Assembly (NCBI RefSeq): GCF_000685035.1
Contig: NZ_BAYB01000028.1
Span: forward strand, 62,001-126,000
DNA length: 64,000 nucleotides
Origin: Paraburkholderia ferrariae NBRC 106233
GTDB taxonomy: Bacteria; Pseudomonadota; Gammaproteobacteria; Burkholderiales; Burkholderiaceae
Direction: 5' to 3'
In this document: positions 8,684 through 16,751 of the stretch, one piece after another
Layout of the letters: each line of letters opens with the position of its first letter
Numbering within the stretch: position 1 is the stretch's first letter
Program-made: the position numbers and the translations under genes
The notes under the pieces: model-generated
Seen by the model: the letters and a program-made list of their open reading frames with translations, nothing else
What the model was told of the DNA's origin: nothing
Database searches by the model: none

Positions 8684-9691
8684 ATGCAGATCGATCTCCC
8701 CGTAATCTGGGCGGCCGTCATTGGATTGGGTGTTTTCATCTACGTCATGCTGGACGGTTTCGACCTGGGCATCGGACTGCTGTTTGCTTTTTTCGAGGCA
8801 AAAGAGGACCGCGATGTAATGATGAATACCATTGCACCGGTATGGGACGGCAACGAGACCTTTCTCGTGCTCGGCGGTGCGGCGCTATACGGAGCGTTTC
8901 CCATCGTGTATTCGACACTCCTTCCGGCCAACTATCTGCCGCTGATCCTGATGGTGGTCGGCCTGATCTTTCGCGGCGCAGCGTTCGAACTGCGCTCCAG
9001 GGCGAAGCGCACGCGGCCGGCCTGGGATCTCGCGTTCATCGTGGGGTCGGCGCTCGCCGCGCTGTGTCAAGGCATCGTGCTGGGCTCGCTGCTGCAAGGC
9101 ACGCGGATTACCGACTCCCGCTTCTCGGGCGGCGCGTTTGACTGGCTTTCGCCGTTCAGTCTCTTTTGCGGCATCGGCGTATGGGTCACGTATATCACGC
9201 TCGGTTGCGGCTGGTTGATCCTCAAGACGGAGGGCGACTTGCAACGCAACATGCGTGCGCTGATGCGCCGGCTCGCCCCTGCGCTACTCGGCATGATCGG
9301 TTTGATCAGTGTGTGGACGGTGCTGGGCTTGCCCGACATCGCGCATCGCTGGTTCGGTAGCGGCAATCTCGGCTGGTTCCTGCCGGTTCCGGTCCTGGTA
9401 CTTGCGTGCGTGGGGGGCATCCTTCGTGCCGTGCGTCTGGGCCATGAAGCGTTGCCGTTCGTGTTGACCCTGGCGGTGTGCTTTCTCGGGTATAGCGGGC
9501 TTCTGATCAGCATATGGCCGCATCTGGTTCCGCCTTCACTGACGATCTGGGATGCTTCGTCCAGCCACTCCAGTCAGCTTTTTCTACTTGTGGGCACAGC
9601 GATAATCTTGCCGGTGATACTGCTTTACAACGCGATGCAATATCGGGTGTTCAAGGGCAAAATCAGGAGCGGTGACGCGGGCTATCACTAA
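8684..9691 (+). CDS. cioB: Cyanide-insensitive cytochrome bd-type quinol oxidase subunit II
   Basis: A 335-residue integral membrane protein of the CydB family with the family's early GFDLGIG motif at residues 25-31 and about eight hydrophobic helices. Its length fits CioB rather than the longer enterobacterial CydB (379 residues). It forms the structural partner of CioA. The four-base spacing after cioA implies co-translation. I looked for a CydX/CydS-like small subunit downstream and found none. Confidence 0.95.
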   Translation: MQIDLPVIWAAVIGLGVFIYVMLDGFDLGIGLLFAFFEAKEDRDVMMNTIAPVWDGNETFLVLGGAALYGAFPIVYSTLLPANYLPLILMVVGLIFRGAAFELRSRAKRTRPAWDLAFIVGSALAALCQGIVLGSLLQGTRITDSRFSGGAFDWLSPFSLFCGIGVWVTYITLGCGWLILKTEGDLQRNMRALMRRLAPALLGMIGLISVWTVLGLPDIAHRWFGSGNLGWFLPVPVLVLACVGGILRAVRLGHEALPFVLTLAVCFLGYSGLLISIWPHLVPPSLTIWDASSSHSSQLFLLVGTAIILPVILLYNAMQYRVFKGKIRSGDAGYH

Positions 9692-9730
9692 AAAAGCGGC
9701 CGTCGCAAGACGTCTCGACGATTGAATTGC

Positions 9731-9789
9731 CCCGGGTTTTGTGGAGACTCCAACGCTTGAGAATGGAGCCATGAACAAGACCGGCTGAT
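9731..9789 (+). mobile_element. Possible terminus of a decayed IS3-like insertion sequence
   Basis: The stretch contains GGGTTTTGTGGAGACTCC, then a short gap and GAATGGAGCC followed by ATGAAC. This resembles the left end and first codons of IS3-family elements as I remember them, with a ribosome site (GGAG) ahead of a reading frame that stops after five codons. There is no transposase and no second end. The identification rests on memory of such ends and needs a database comparison. Confidence 0.25.
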
Positions 9790-9825
9790 TTGCAGGGGGG
9801 AAATTGGAAAGAGGTGACCGATAAA

Positions 9826-9858
9826 AAAAGGTAACCAGTTACTTCATGGTTACCTTTT
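9826..9858 (+). terminator. Strong hairpin downstream of cioAB, probable terminator
   Basis: An 11-bp perfect stem, AAAAGGTAACC and GGTTACCTTTT, separated by an 11-base loop. A run of seven A precedes it and TTTT ends it, so it could terminate transcription in both directions. It lies 135 bases after the cioB stop. The ACCTTTT segment is partly repeated just downstream (GATTACCTT), so a role as a protein-binding repeat is also possible. Confidence 0.6.
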
Positions 9859-10104
9859 GATTACCTTCTTTCGAATCGCCGGAAGCCTCGCCTCACACGG
9901 TTTTGAGGGATTTTCAGGCGTCCGGTTACTCCGGCTGCCTTTTTCCGGATGCCAAACCTGGAATACGGGGAATCGGCCTTGCGGCGCAGTTGACAGTCAT
10001 CGGCGCAGATCAGGCGGCACGCCGGCCGCCGAGTTGGCATTACGCCAGATTTACGCCAACGATGCAAAAATATGCAGCGAAATCAAGACGCTACATAGAT
10101 GAAA

Positions 10105-10180
<76 letters not shown>

Positions 10181-10198
10181 GTAGCCCGCGATTCTACC

Positions 10199-10690
10199 TC
10201 ATTTCACGATCTTGAGGTGGCCCTTGCCACCCTTCGCACCGTCGTCACCGCCCTTCTCGGGCACATCCGGCTCGACGGCCTGCGGTGCCGCGTCGGCCAC
10301 TTCGTGCGATTCACCGGCGCCCGCCTCTTCGTGCTCGTCCTGAGCGGAAGGCAGCACGTCGTTGGCGTCGCCTGCCGCGGCTTCGACCGGAAATGCCATG
10401 CCCTGCCCGTTCTCGCGCGCGTAGATCGCCAGCACGTTCGCCACGGGCACCTCGATCTTGTGCGACTTGCCGGAAAAGCGGGCGTGGAACTCGATCATCT
10501 CGTTGCCCATCTGCAGCTGGCTCGTCGCCTCGAAGCTGATGTTCAACACGATCTCGCCGTCGCGCACGAACTGGCGCGGCACGCGTGTCCGGTTATCGAC
10601 CCGCACCGCGACATGCGGCGTGAAGCCGTTGTCGGTGCACCATTCGTACAGCGCGCGAAGCAGGTACGGCTTCGTGGAAATCTCTTGCAT
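10199..10690 (-). CDS. sspB: ClpXP protease specificity-enhancing factor SspB
   Basis: A 163-residue adaptor that delivers ssrA-tagged proteins to ClpXP. The N-terminal two thirds form the substrate-binding domain (starting MQEISTKPYLLRALYEWC, then VVNIS-like core and FSGKSHKIEVP). A long acidic, alanine-rich linker follows, and the C-terminus GHLKIVK is the short ClpX-binding tail found in SspB proteins. It lies downstream of sspA, as in E. coli, with a 74-base gap that holds a very stable hairpin. The gene ends 19 bases from tRNA-Thr. Confidence 0.96.
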   Translation of the reverse strand: MQEISTKPYLLRALYEWCTDNGFTPHVAVRVDNRTRVPRQFVRDGEIVLNISFEATSQLQMGNEMIEFHARFSGKSHKIEVPVANVLAIYARENGQGMAFPVEAAAGDANDVLPSAQDEHEEAGAGESHEVADAAPQAVEPDVPEKGGDDGAKGGKGHLKIVK

Positions 10691-10705
10691 CAACGATCCT
10701 TTGCC

Positions 10706-10747
10706 GGGGTGCACGCGCGCGCCCTGCAGGCCGCGCGCGTGCACCCC
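10706..10747. repeat. 16-bp perfect inverted repeat between sspA and sspB
   Basis: GGGGTGCACGCGCGCG and its exact complement CGCGCGCGTGCACCCC are separated by ten bases (CCCTGCAGGC). There is no T-tract, so it is not a classic terminator. In the sspA-sspB transcript it would form a very stable stem just ahead of the sspB ribosome site. A role in reducing sspB expression or protecting sspA mRNA is inferred. Confidence 0.85.
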
Positions 10748-10764
10748 CTGATTGCCCGGGAGGC

Positions 10765-11376
10765 TTAGCGGCGCATCACCTTTTCCGAAGGCGTGAGCGC
10801 TTCGATATACGCCGGACGGCTGAAAATGCGCTCGGCGTACTTCATCAGCGGCGCGGCGTTCTTCGACAGTTCGATGCCGTAGTGATCCAGGCGCCACAGG
10901 AGCGGTGCGATCGCGACGTCGAGCATCGAGAACTCTTCGCCCAGCATGTACTTGTTCTTCAGGAAGATCGGCGCGAGCTGCGTGAGGCGGTCGCGGATCG
11001 CGAGGCGCGCCTTCTCGTGGTTCTTCTCGGCCGCCTTGCCCTTCTCGTTTTCGAGCGTGCTCACGTGCACGAACAGTTCCTTCTCGAAGTTGAGCAGGAA
11101 CAGGCGCGCGCGGGCGCGCTGCACCGGGTCGGCCGGCATCAGTTGCGGATGCGGGAAGCGCTCGTCGATGTACTCGTTGATGATGTTCGATTCGTACAGA
11201 ATCAGGTCGCGTTCGACCAGGATCGGCACCTGACCATACGGGTTCATCACGGCGATGTCTTCCGGCTTGTTGAACAGGTCGACGTCGCGAATTTCGAAGT
11301 CCATGCCCTTTTCGAACAACACCAGCCGGCAACGCTGGGAGAACGGGCAGGTAGTGCCGGAGTACAGAACCATCAT
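10765..11376 (-). CDS. sspA: Stringent starvation protein A, GST-fold RNA polymerase-associated protein
   Basis: A 203-residue protein of the glutathione-S-transferase fold. The N-terminal thioredoxin-like domain begins MMVLYSGTTCPFSQRCRLVL and the all-helical domain includes MLGEEFSMLDVAIAPLLWRL. SspA proteins bind RNA polymerase and alter transcription under starvation; they lack glutathione activity. The gene is followed by sspB in the same direction, the standard order, and is preceded by petC 107 bases upstream. Confidence 0.96.
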   Translation of the reverse strand: MMVLYSGTTCPFSQRCRLVLFEKGMDFEIRDVDLFNKPEDIAVMNPYGQVPILVERDLILYESNIINEYIDERFPHPQLMPADPVQRARARLFLLNFEKELFVHVSTLENEKGKAAEKNHEKARLAIRDRLTQLAPIFLKNKYMLGEEFSMLDVAIAPLLWRLDHYGIELSKNAAPLMKYAERIFSRPAYIEALTPSEKVMRR

Positions 11377-11483
11377 GATTTACATTTCCTCAATAAACCC
11401 AAAAGGCCAGCGGGCGAACGGTCCGTCAGACAGCGTCCAGACGGTTTGCTCGCGGCGCCGGCCCCACGTCGGTCAGGACGTGC

Positions 11484-12269
11484 CTATTTGATATCTTTCC
11501 AGTACGCAGCGTTCAGTCGCCACGCAAAAAAGCTCAGGACGCCGAGGAACAGCAGCACCCACACGCCAAGCTGCTTGCGGGTCTTCTGCTCCGGTTCGGA
11601 CATCCACCCCAGGTACGCCACCAGATCGGCCACGGCAGAATCATAATCCACCGGCGAGAGCGTCCCCGGCGTGACCTGCTGGAACCCCGTAAAGCTGTGG
11701 ACCTTCTCGCCGGTTTCCGCGTCCGTCGTGTCCTCGAACTTCGCCGTGCGGATGCCCTGCAGTTGCCAGAGCACGTGCGGCATGCCCACGTTCGGATACA
11801 CGAGGTTGTTCCAGCCGGTCGGGCGCGTGTCGTCGCGGTAGAAGCTGCGCAGGTACGTGTACAGCCAGTCGCGCCCGCGTGCGCGCGCCTCGACGGAGAG
11901 GTCCGGCGGCGCCACGCCGAACCACGCTTTCGCATCGTCCGGCCGCATGGCGATCGACATCGTGTTGCCGACCTTGTCGGTCGTGAACAGAAGATTGTCC
12001 TCGATCTGCTTCTGCGGGATGCCGATATCCTGCAACCGGCTGTAGCGCATCAGGTTCGCACTGTGGCAGTTCAGGCAATAGTTTACAAACAATTGCGCGC
12101 CGTGTTGCAGCGAAGCAAGATTTTCGCCGTTATCGGGTGCGCGGTCGAGCGGAATGTTTTCCTGGGCTTGCGCGGGCGCAGCCGCCAGCGCCCAGACCAG
12201 CGCGAGCGCCGCCACGCCAAAGCCGGCGCCCACGCGGGTGAGCGCCGCAAAAAGGGATTTCGTCGTCAT
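11484..12269 (-). CDS. petC: Cytochrome c1 of the bc1 complex
   Basis: A 261-residue protein with a cleavable signal peptide (AAAPAQA at residues 29-35), one covalent haem site CLNCH at residues 65-69, and one C-terminal membrane helix (about 235-253) that anchors it on the periplasmic face. The sixth haem ligand is probably the Met in the PNVGMPHVLWQL region or the later conserved Met; this was not resolved. It passes electrons from the Rieske protein to soluble cytochrome c. It is the last gene of the petABC operon, 18 bases after petB. Confidence 0.97.
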   Translation of the reverse strand: MTTKSLFAALTRVGAGFGVAALALVWALAAAPAQAQENIPLDRAPDNGENLASLQHGAQLFVNYCLNCHSANLMRYSRLQDIGIPQKQIEDNLLFTTDKVGNTMSIAMRPDDAKAWFGVAPPDLSVEARARGRDWLYTYLRSFYRDDTRPTGWNNLVYPNVGMPHVLWQLQGIRTAKFEDTTDAETGEKVHSFTGFQQVTPGTLSPVDYDSAVADLVAYLGWMSEPEQKTRKQLGVWVLLFLGVLSFFAWRLNAAYWKDIK

Positions 12270-12287
12270 GGTTTCCTCGCTCGCAGG

Positions 12288-13673
12288 TTAATGGGGCTTG
12301 AACCGCACGCGGTCCGGCGGCTGCTTGAACGTGCCAAGCGGCGTCCAGACCGGCATGCCGAGGAAAAAGGCGAAATACACGAGGGCGCAAACCTGCGCGA
12401 TCAGCGTGGCCGCGGGAGACGGTGGTTTTGTCCCCAAAAATGCCAGCGTCAGGAACGCGACGACGAAAATCCCGAGGAAAACCTTGTGGAAGGTCGGCCG
12501 GTAGCGGATCGACTTCACCGGCGCCCGGTCGAGCCAGGGCAGGAAGAAGAGCGAAATCACCGCCGAGCCCATCACCACGACACCCCAGAACTTCGATTCG
12601 GTGAAATACATGGCGAGGATCACGAGGATCGCCAGCACCGGCAGCCCCACGCGCCACTTGCCGCGCGCCCGCACGAGCGAGAGCAGCCCGAGCAAGGCGA
12701 TCACGATCATCAGCACGATCTTGAACGGGTCGGTGGTGGCGCGCAGCATCGCGTAGAACGCCGTGAAGTACCAGACCGGCGCGATCTCGGGCGGCGTCTG
12801 CAGCGGATTGGCCGGGATGAAGTTGTTCGCTTCGAGGAAGTAGCCCCCCATCTCCGGCGCGAAGAACACGATTGCCGCGAAGATCATCAGGAAGATGCAC
12901 ACGCCCATGAAGTCGTGCACGGAGTAATAGGGATGGAACGGGATGCCGTCGAGCGGAATACCGTTCGCGTCCTTTTTCTCCTTGATCTCGATGCCATCGG
13001 GGTTGTTCGACCCCACTTCGTGCAGCGCGACGATGTGCGCGACGACCAGCCCGATCAGCACGAGCGGAATCGCGATCACGTGAAACGCGAAGAAGCGGTT
13101 GAGCGTGACGTCCGACACGACATAGTCGCCGCGTATCCAGAGCGAGAGGTCCGGCCCGATGAACGGGATCGCCGAGAACAGGTTCACGATCACCTGGGCG
13201 CCCCAGAACGACATCTGGCCCCACGGCAGCAGGTAGCCGAAGAAGGCCTCGGCCATCAGGCACAGGAAGATCGCGCAGCCGAAGATCCAGACGAGTTCGC
13301 GCGGTTTGCGGTAAGAACCGTACAAAAGCCCGCGGAACATGTGCAGATAGACGACCACGAAGAACATCGAGGCGCCCGTGGAGTGCATGTAGCGGATCAG
13401 CCAGCCCCATGGCACTTCGCGCATGATGTACTCGACCGACGCGAACGCGAGCGTCGAGTCGGGCTTGTAGTTCATGGTGAGGAAGATGCCGGTGACGATC
13501 TGGTTCACCAGCACGAGCAGCGCCAGCGAGCCGAAGAAGTACCAGAAGTTGAAGTTCTTGGGCGCGTAGTACTCGGACACATGCGCGCGCCATGTCGCCG
13601 TGAGCGGGAAACGCCTGTCGATCCAGCCGAGCAGTCCCGTCGTCTCAACCTTGTTGTCGGTTCCCGTCGCCAT
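12288..13673 (-). CDS. petB: Cytochrome b of the bc1 complex
   Basis: A 461-residue integral membrane protein with the expected eight or more helices. The first half carries the paired His ligands of the two b haems (MHSTGASMFFVVVYLHMF and FFAFHVIAIPLVLIGLVVAHI), and PPEIAPVWYF matches the conserved PEWY loop of the Qo site, with Val-Trp-Tyr in the expected place. Start ATG at 13673 overlaps the petA stop by one base (TAATG). It holds both quinone sites of the proton-motive Q cycle. Confidence 0.97.
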   Translation of the reverse strand: MATGTDNKVETTGLLGWIDRRFPLTATWRAHVSEYYAPKNFNFWYFFGSLALLVLVNQIVTGIFLTMNYKPDSTLAFASVEYIMREVPWGWLIRYMHSTGASMFFVVVYLHMFRGLLYGSYRKPRELVWIFGCAIFLCLMAEAFFGYLLPWGQMSFWGAQVIVNLFSAIPFIGPDLSLWIRGDYVVSDVTLNRFFAFHVIAIPLVLIGLVVAHIVALHEVGSNNPDGIEIKEKKDANGIPLDGIPFHPYYSVHDFMGVCIFLMIFAAIVFFAPEMGGYFLEANNFIPANPLQTPPEIAPVWYFTAFYAMLRATTDPFKIVLMIVIALLGLLSLVRARGKWRVGLPVLAILVILAMYFTESKFWGVVVMGSAVISLFFLPWLDRAPVKSIRYRPTFHKVFLGIFVVAFLTLAFLGTKPPSPAATLIAQVCALVYFAFFLGMPVWTPLGTFKQPPDRVRFKPH

Positions 13674-14296
13674 TACGCTTCTCCTTGTTCGTCCTTGCCG
13701 ATCACGATCTGCGTGGGGGACACGAACATGTACCGGGGGATGTCGAGGTTCTGCGGCGCGGGCTTGTTCTTGAACACGCGCCCGGCGAGGTCGTAGGTAG
13801 AGCCGTGGCACGGGCACAGGAAGCCGCCGGGCCAGTCGTCGGGGAGGTTGGGCTGCGGGCCCTCCTGGAAGCGCGGCGTCGGCGTGCAGCCCAGATGGGT
13901 GCACACGGCCACGGCCACGAGGATGTTCTTGTGCTCGGGACGCGAGCGGTATTCGTTCTTGCAGTACGCCGGCATCGGCATGGAGAACGGATGCTCGGAG
14001 TTCGGGTCGGCCAGTTCGGGATCGGCCTTCACGACATCGGCCATCATGCGGTCGGTGCGATTGAGGATCCACACCGGCTTGCCGCGCCAGGCCACCGTCA
14101 TCATGCTGCCGGGTTCCAGACCGGTGATATCGACTGCGACGGGCGCCCCGGCGGCGCGCGCCTTCTCGGATGGTGCAAACGAAGCTACGAACGGTACGAC
14201 GGTGGCGACGCCTCCTATGCCACCTGCTACGGACGTCGCAATCAGCCAGGTACGGCGGCTGCCATCGACGCGGTCATTTTCATTGTCTCGCATCAC
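13673..14296 (-). CDS. petA: Rieske iron-sulfur subunit of the bc1 complex
   Basis: A 207-residue protein with a twin-arginine signal-anchor (GSRRTWLIATSVAGG, residues 12-26) and the two Rieske cluster boxes CTHLGC (residues 132-137) and CPCHGS (161-166), whose two Cys and two His bind the [2Fe-2S] centre. It moves electrons from quinol to cytochrome c1. Export depends on the Tat system, whose genes lie 3 kb away in this window. Two ATG codons stand in tandem at the start; the second would shorten the protein by one residue. First gene of petABC. Confidence 0.97.
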   Translation of the reverse strand: MMRDNENDRVDGSRRTWLIATSVAGGIGGVATVVPFVASFAPSEKARAAGAPVAVDITGLEPGSMMTVAWRGKPVWILNRTDRMMADVVKADPELADPNSEHPFSMPMPAYCKNEYRSRPEHKNILVAVAVCTHLGCTPTPRFQEGPQPNLPDDWPGGFLCPCHGSTYDLAGRVFKNKPAPQNLDIPRYMFVSPTQIVIGKDEQGEA

Positions 14297-14591
14297 ATCG
14301 CCCCACTTCTGAGTTGGATTTATCCGTCACGCCGTGCTTTCCCGCTTTACTACGCGCTTCACTGCCCTCATTACCACCGAACGCTAGTTTGCGCGAATGG
14401 AGTCGGCATTTACAAGGGGCGACTTCCAAAAAGCGCGCGAAGTCCTTGATATATCGGGGTTTTCCCGCACGAAAAAGAGTCTTTTCATTCTGCTTTTGTA
14501 AACGACTCTTGAATACATTTCGTGCAGCGGCCAGTGCAAACGCGCTGGCTCATGCAACGCATAATCCACTCAAAACGTGCTCAAAGCGCAA

Positions 14592-15338
14592 TCAAACCGG
14601 ATTGTGGATGTCGATGAAAAGATGTTCGATGCCGAATACATCGGCGAGGTGCGCGCCCACGGCCTGCACGCCGAAGCGCTCGGTCGCGTGATGGCCCGCC
14701 GCGAGGAATGCCACGCCGCTCTCCGCCGCGATATGGAAGGTCGGCTCGGAGATCTCGCCGGTGAGAAAGACGTCGGCGCCAGCGTCGATCGCGGCCTCGA
14801 AAAAGCCCTGCGCCGCGCCCGTGCACCAGGCCACGCGGCGCAGCTCCCAGTCCGGGTCGCCCAGCACGAGCGGCGTGCGGCCCAGCGTCTGCTCGACCTG
14901 CGCCGTAAAGTGCGCGAGCGTGATGGGCATGGGCAGCGTCGCCATCCAGCCGAGATCCTGCTCCCCGAAACGCTGCTCGCCGATCCAGCCGAGCCGTGCG
15001 CCGAGCTGGGCGTTGTTGCCGAGCTCCGGATGGCTGTCGAGCGGCAGATGGTAGGCAAAGAGGCTCAGATCGTTCTGAAGCAGTGTCTTCATGCGCCGGT
15101 ACTTGCGGCCCGTGACCTGCGGCGCCTCGTTCTTCCAGAAGTAGCCGTGATGGACCAGCACGGCGTCGGCGCCCCACTCCAGCGCGGCCTCGAGAAACGC
15201 GAGCGAGGCGGTCACGCCGGTCGCGATCTTCTCCACGCGGCGGCGCCCCTCCACCTGCAGGCCGTTGGGGCAATAGTCCTTGAAGCGCGCGGCTTCGAGA
15301 AGATTGTTCAGATACAATTCCAGTTCGATCCGATCCAT
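14592..15338 (-). CDS. Nif3-like dinuclear metal-centre protein (YbgI family)
   Basis: A 248-residue protein of the Nif3/YbgI family, which forms hexameric toroids with a two-metal site. The metal-binding residues appear as VHHGYFWK (about residues 61-68) and AAGHHATERFG near residue 220. It is often annotated as GTP cyclohydrolase 1 type 2 homologue, but the true function is unsettled. The gene is divergent from the downstream protease gene, and its start codon lies inside the likely -10 box of that gene. The 295 bases between its stop and petA contain no gene and should include the petABC promoter. Confidence 0.9.
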   Translation of the reverse strand: MDRIELELYLNNLLEAARFKDYCPNGLQVEGRRRVEKIATGVTASLAFLEAALEWGADAVLVHHGYFWKNEAPQVTGRKYRRMKTLLQNDLSLFAYHLPLDSHPELGNNAQLGARLGWIGEQRFGEQDLGWMATLPMPITLAHFTAQVEQTLGRTPLVLGDPDWELRRVAWCTGAAQGFFEAAIDAGADVFLTGEISEPTFHIAAESGVAFLAAGHHATERFGVQAVGAHLADVFGIEHLFIDIHNPV

Positions 15339-15343
15339 ATAAT
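15338..15343 (+). promoter_or_regulatory. -10 box of the DegQ-like protease gene
   Basis: A perfect TATAAT lies 15 bases before the ATG at 15358. Transcription from it would begin only about 8 bases before the start codon, and no Shine-Dalgarno sequence is visible between them. No good -35 element is seen at 17 bases. It overlaps the first codon of the divergent Nif3-like gene. Confidence 0.5.
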
Positions 15344-15357
15344 CCTCTAATCTTCAA

Positions 15358-16575
15358 ATGCTTAGACGCTTTTGGCTGTTCTTCGCCCAGGCGGTGACGG
15401 TCCTGCTCGCGTTGATGTTCATCGTCGCGACGCTCAAGCCGCAGTGGCTGCAGCATCAGGGGCAGTTCGGCAAGCAGCTTGCCGAACCGATCGTGGCTCT
15501 GCGGGAGGTGGCGCCCGGCCTCGGCGGCGGCACGGCGCAGGGCTCCTATGCGGATGCGGCCCAGAAGGCCATGCCCGCGGTCGTCAACGTGTTTTCGAGC
15601 AAGGACGGATCGCTTCCGCCCGATCCGCGCCAGAACGACCCGCTATTTCGCTACTTCTTCGGCAATCAGAACAACAACCGCAAGCAGCAGGAACAGCCGG
15701 CCGCCAATCTCGGCTCGGGCGTCATTGTCAGTCCGGACGGTTACATTCTAACGAACCAGCACGTGATCGACGGCGCCGATCAGATCGAAATCGCGCTCTC
15801 GGACGGCCGCACGACCAACGCAAAGGTCATCGGCATCGATCCGGAAACCGACCTTGCGGTGCTCAAGATCAACCTGCCGAACCTGCCCACCATCACGCTC
15901 GGCCGCATGGACCAGGCACGCGTGGGCGACGTGGTGCTCGCCATCGGCAACCCGTTCGGCGTGGGCCAGACGGTCACGATGGGCATCATCAGCGCGCTCG
16001 GGCGCAATCACCTCGGCATCAACACCTTCGAGAATTTCATCCAGACCGATGCGCCCATCAACCCCGGCAATTCCGGCGGCGCGCTCGTGGACGTGAACGG
16101 CAACCTGCTCGGCATCAACACGGCCATCTATTCGCGCTCGGGCGGCTCGCTCGGGATCGGCTTCGCGATTCCGGTGTCCACGGCGCGCAGCGTGCTGGAG
16201 AGCATCATCACCACCGGCTCGGTCACGCGCGGGTGGATCGGCGTGGAGCCGCAGGACGTGACGCCCGAGATCGCCGAATCGTTCGGACTGAACCAGAAGT
16301 CGGGCGCGATCGTGGCAGGCGTGCTGCAGGGCGGCCCCGCCGACAAGGCCGGCATCAAGCCGGGCGACATTCTGCTTTCCGTAAACGGCGAGGAAATCAC
16401 CGATACGACGCGGCTTCTGAACGTGATCGCGCAGATCAAGCCCGGCACGGACGCCAGGATTCATCTCGTGCGCAAGAACAAGGACATGGATCTGGACGTG
16501 CTGATCGGCAAGCGGCCGCCGCCGCCCAAGCAGCCGGAGCAGGAAGACGGCGAGGACGACGACAACGGCGGCTGA
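15358..16575 (+). CDS. Membrane-anchored DegQ/DegS-like serine protease with one PDZ domain
   Basis: A 405-residue HtrA-family protease. Residues 7-25 form an uncleaved N-terminal membrane helix, so the enzyme faces the periplasm. The trypsin-like domain carries His135 (TNQHVIDG), Asp165 (ETDLAVLK) and Ser239 (NPGNSGGAL). One PDZ domain follows (about residues 285-375), giving the DegS-type layout with a single PDZ, and the tail is acidic and Pro-rich. It likely takes part in envelope stress control or in removal of misfolded proteins. There is almost no untranslated leader, so initiation may be leaderless, or a GTG 36 bases downstream could be used. A clear terminator follows. Confidence 0.94.
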   Translation: MLRRFWLFFAQAVTVLLALMFIVATLKPQWLQHQGQFGKQLAEPIVALREVAPGLGGGTAQGSYADAAQKAMPAVVNVFSSKDGSLPPDPRQNDPLFRYFFGNQNNNRKQQEQPAANLGSGVIVSPDGYILTNQHVIDGADQIEIALSDGRTTNAKVIGIDPETDLAVLKINLPNLPTITLGRMDQARVGDVVLAIGNPFGVGQTVTMGIISALGRNHLGINTFENFIQTDAPINPGNSGGALVDVNGNLLGINTAIYSRSGGSLGIGFAIPVSTARSVLESIITTGSVTRGWIGVEPQDVTPEIAESFGLNQKSGAIVAGVLQGGPADKAGIKPGDILLSVNGEEITDTTRLLNVIAQIKPGTDARIHLVRKNKDMDLDVLIGKRPPPPKQPEQEDGEDDDNGG

Positions 16576-16611
16576 TCGCCTCAGGCTTCGGGCACCAAGC
16601 CCGCAAAAGAC

Positions 16612-16645
16612 AAAGGCCGCGAACTCACCGTTCGCGGCCTTTTTT
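16612..16645 (+). terminator. Rho-independent terminator after the DegQ-like gene
   Basis: A 13-bp stem (AAAGGCCGCGAAC and GTTCGCGGCCTTT) with a five-base loop is followed by a T-tract. The A-run on the left arm makes it bidirectional, so it could also end the convergent tat transcript. Confidence 0.93.
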
Positions 16646-16751
16646 ACTGGCGTGGCCTGCTGCTCGAATCGGATGGCCGCCTGGGCCACCCCAGAGCCTG
16701 AGATCGGCGGCGGCGCACTGGCTCTAGCGACTGGCCCCTAACTACTGGCCC

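Larger units (their letters stand above)
9692..10104. other. Gene-free AT-richer stretch between cioB and tRNA-Thr, possible integration scar
   Basis: No supportable gene is present in these 413 bases. Composition is lower in GC than the surrounding DNA. The stretch holds a possible insertion-sequence relic, an 11-bp-stem hairpin, the short direct repeats GGTTACC and GATTACC next to that hairpin, and another near-direct repeat, ATTACGCCA and TTTACGCCA (about 10036-10056). Short repeats of this kind beside the 3' end of a tRNA resemble the arm regions of tyrosine-integrase attachment sites, but no integrase gene remains. Confidence 0.45.

Noticed and set aside
11697..13796. A 699-codon plus-strand frame opposite petC and petB
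   Set aside because: It lies antisense to the bc1 genes and shows the same low-information composition.
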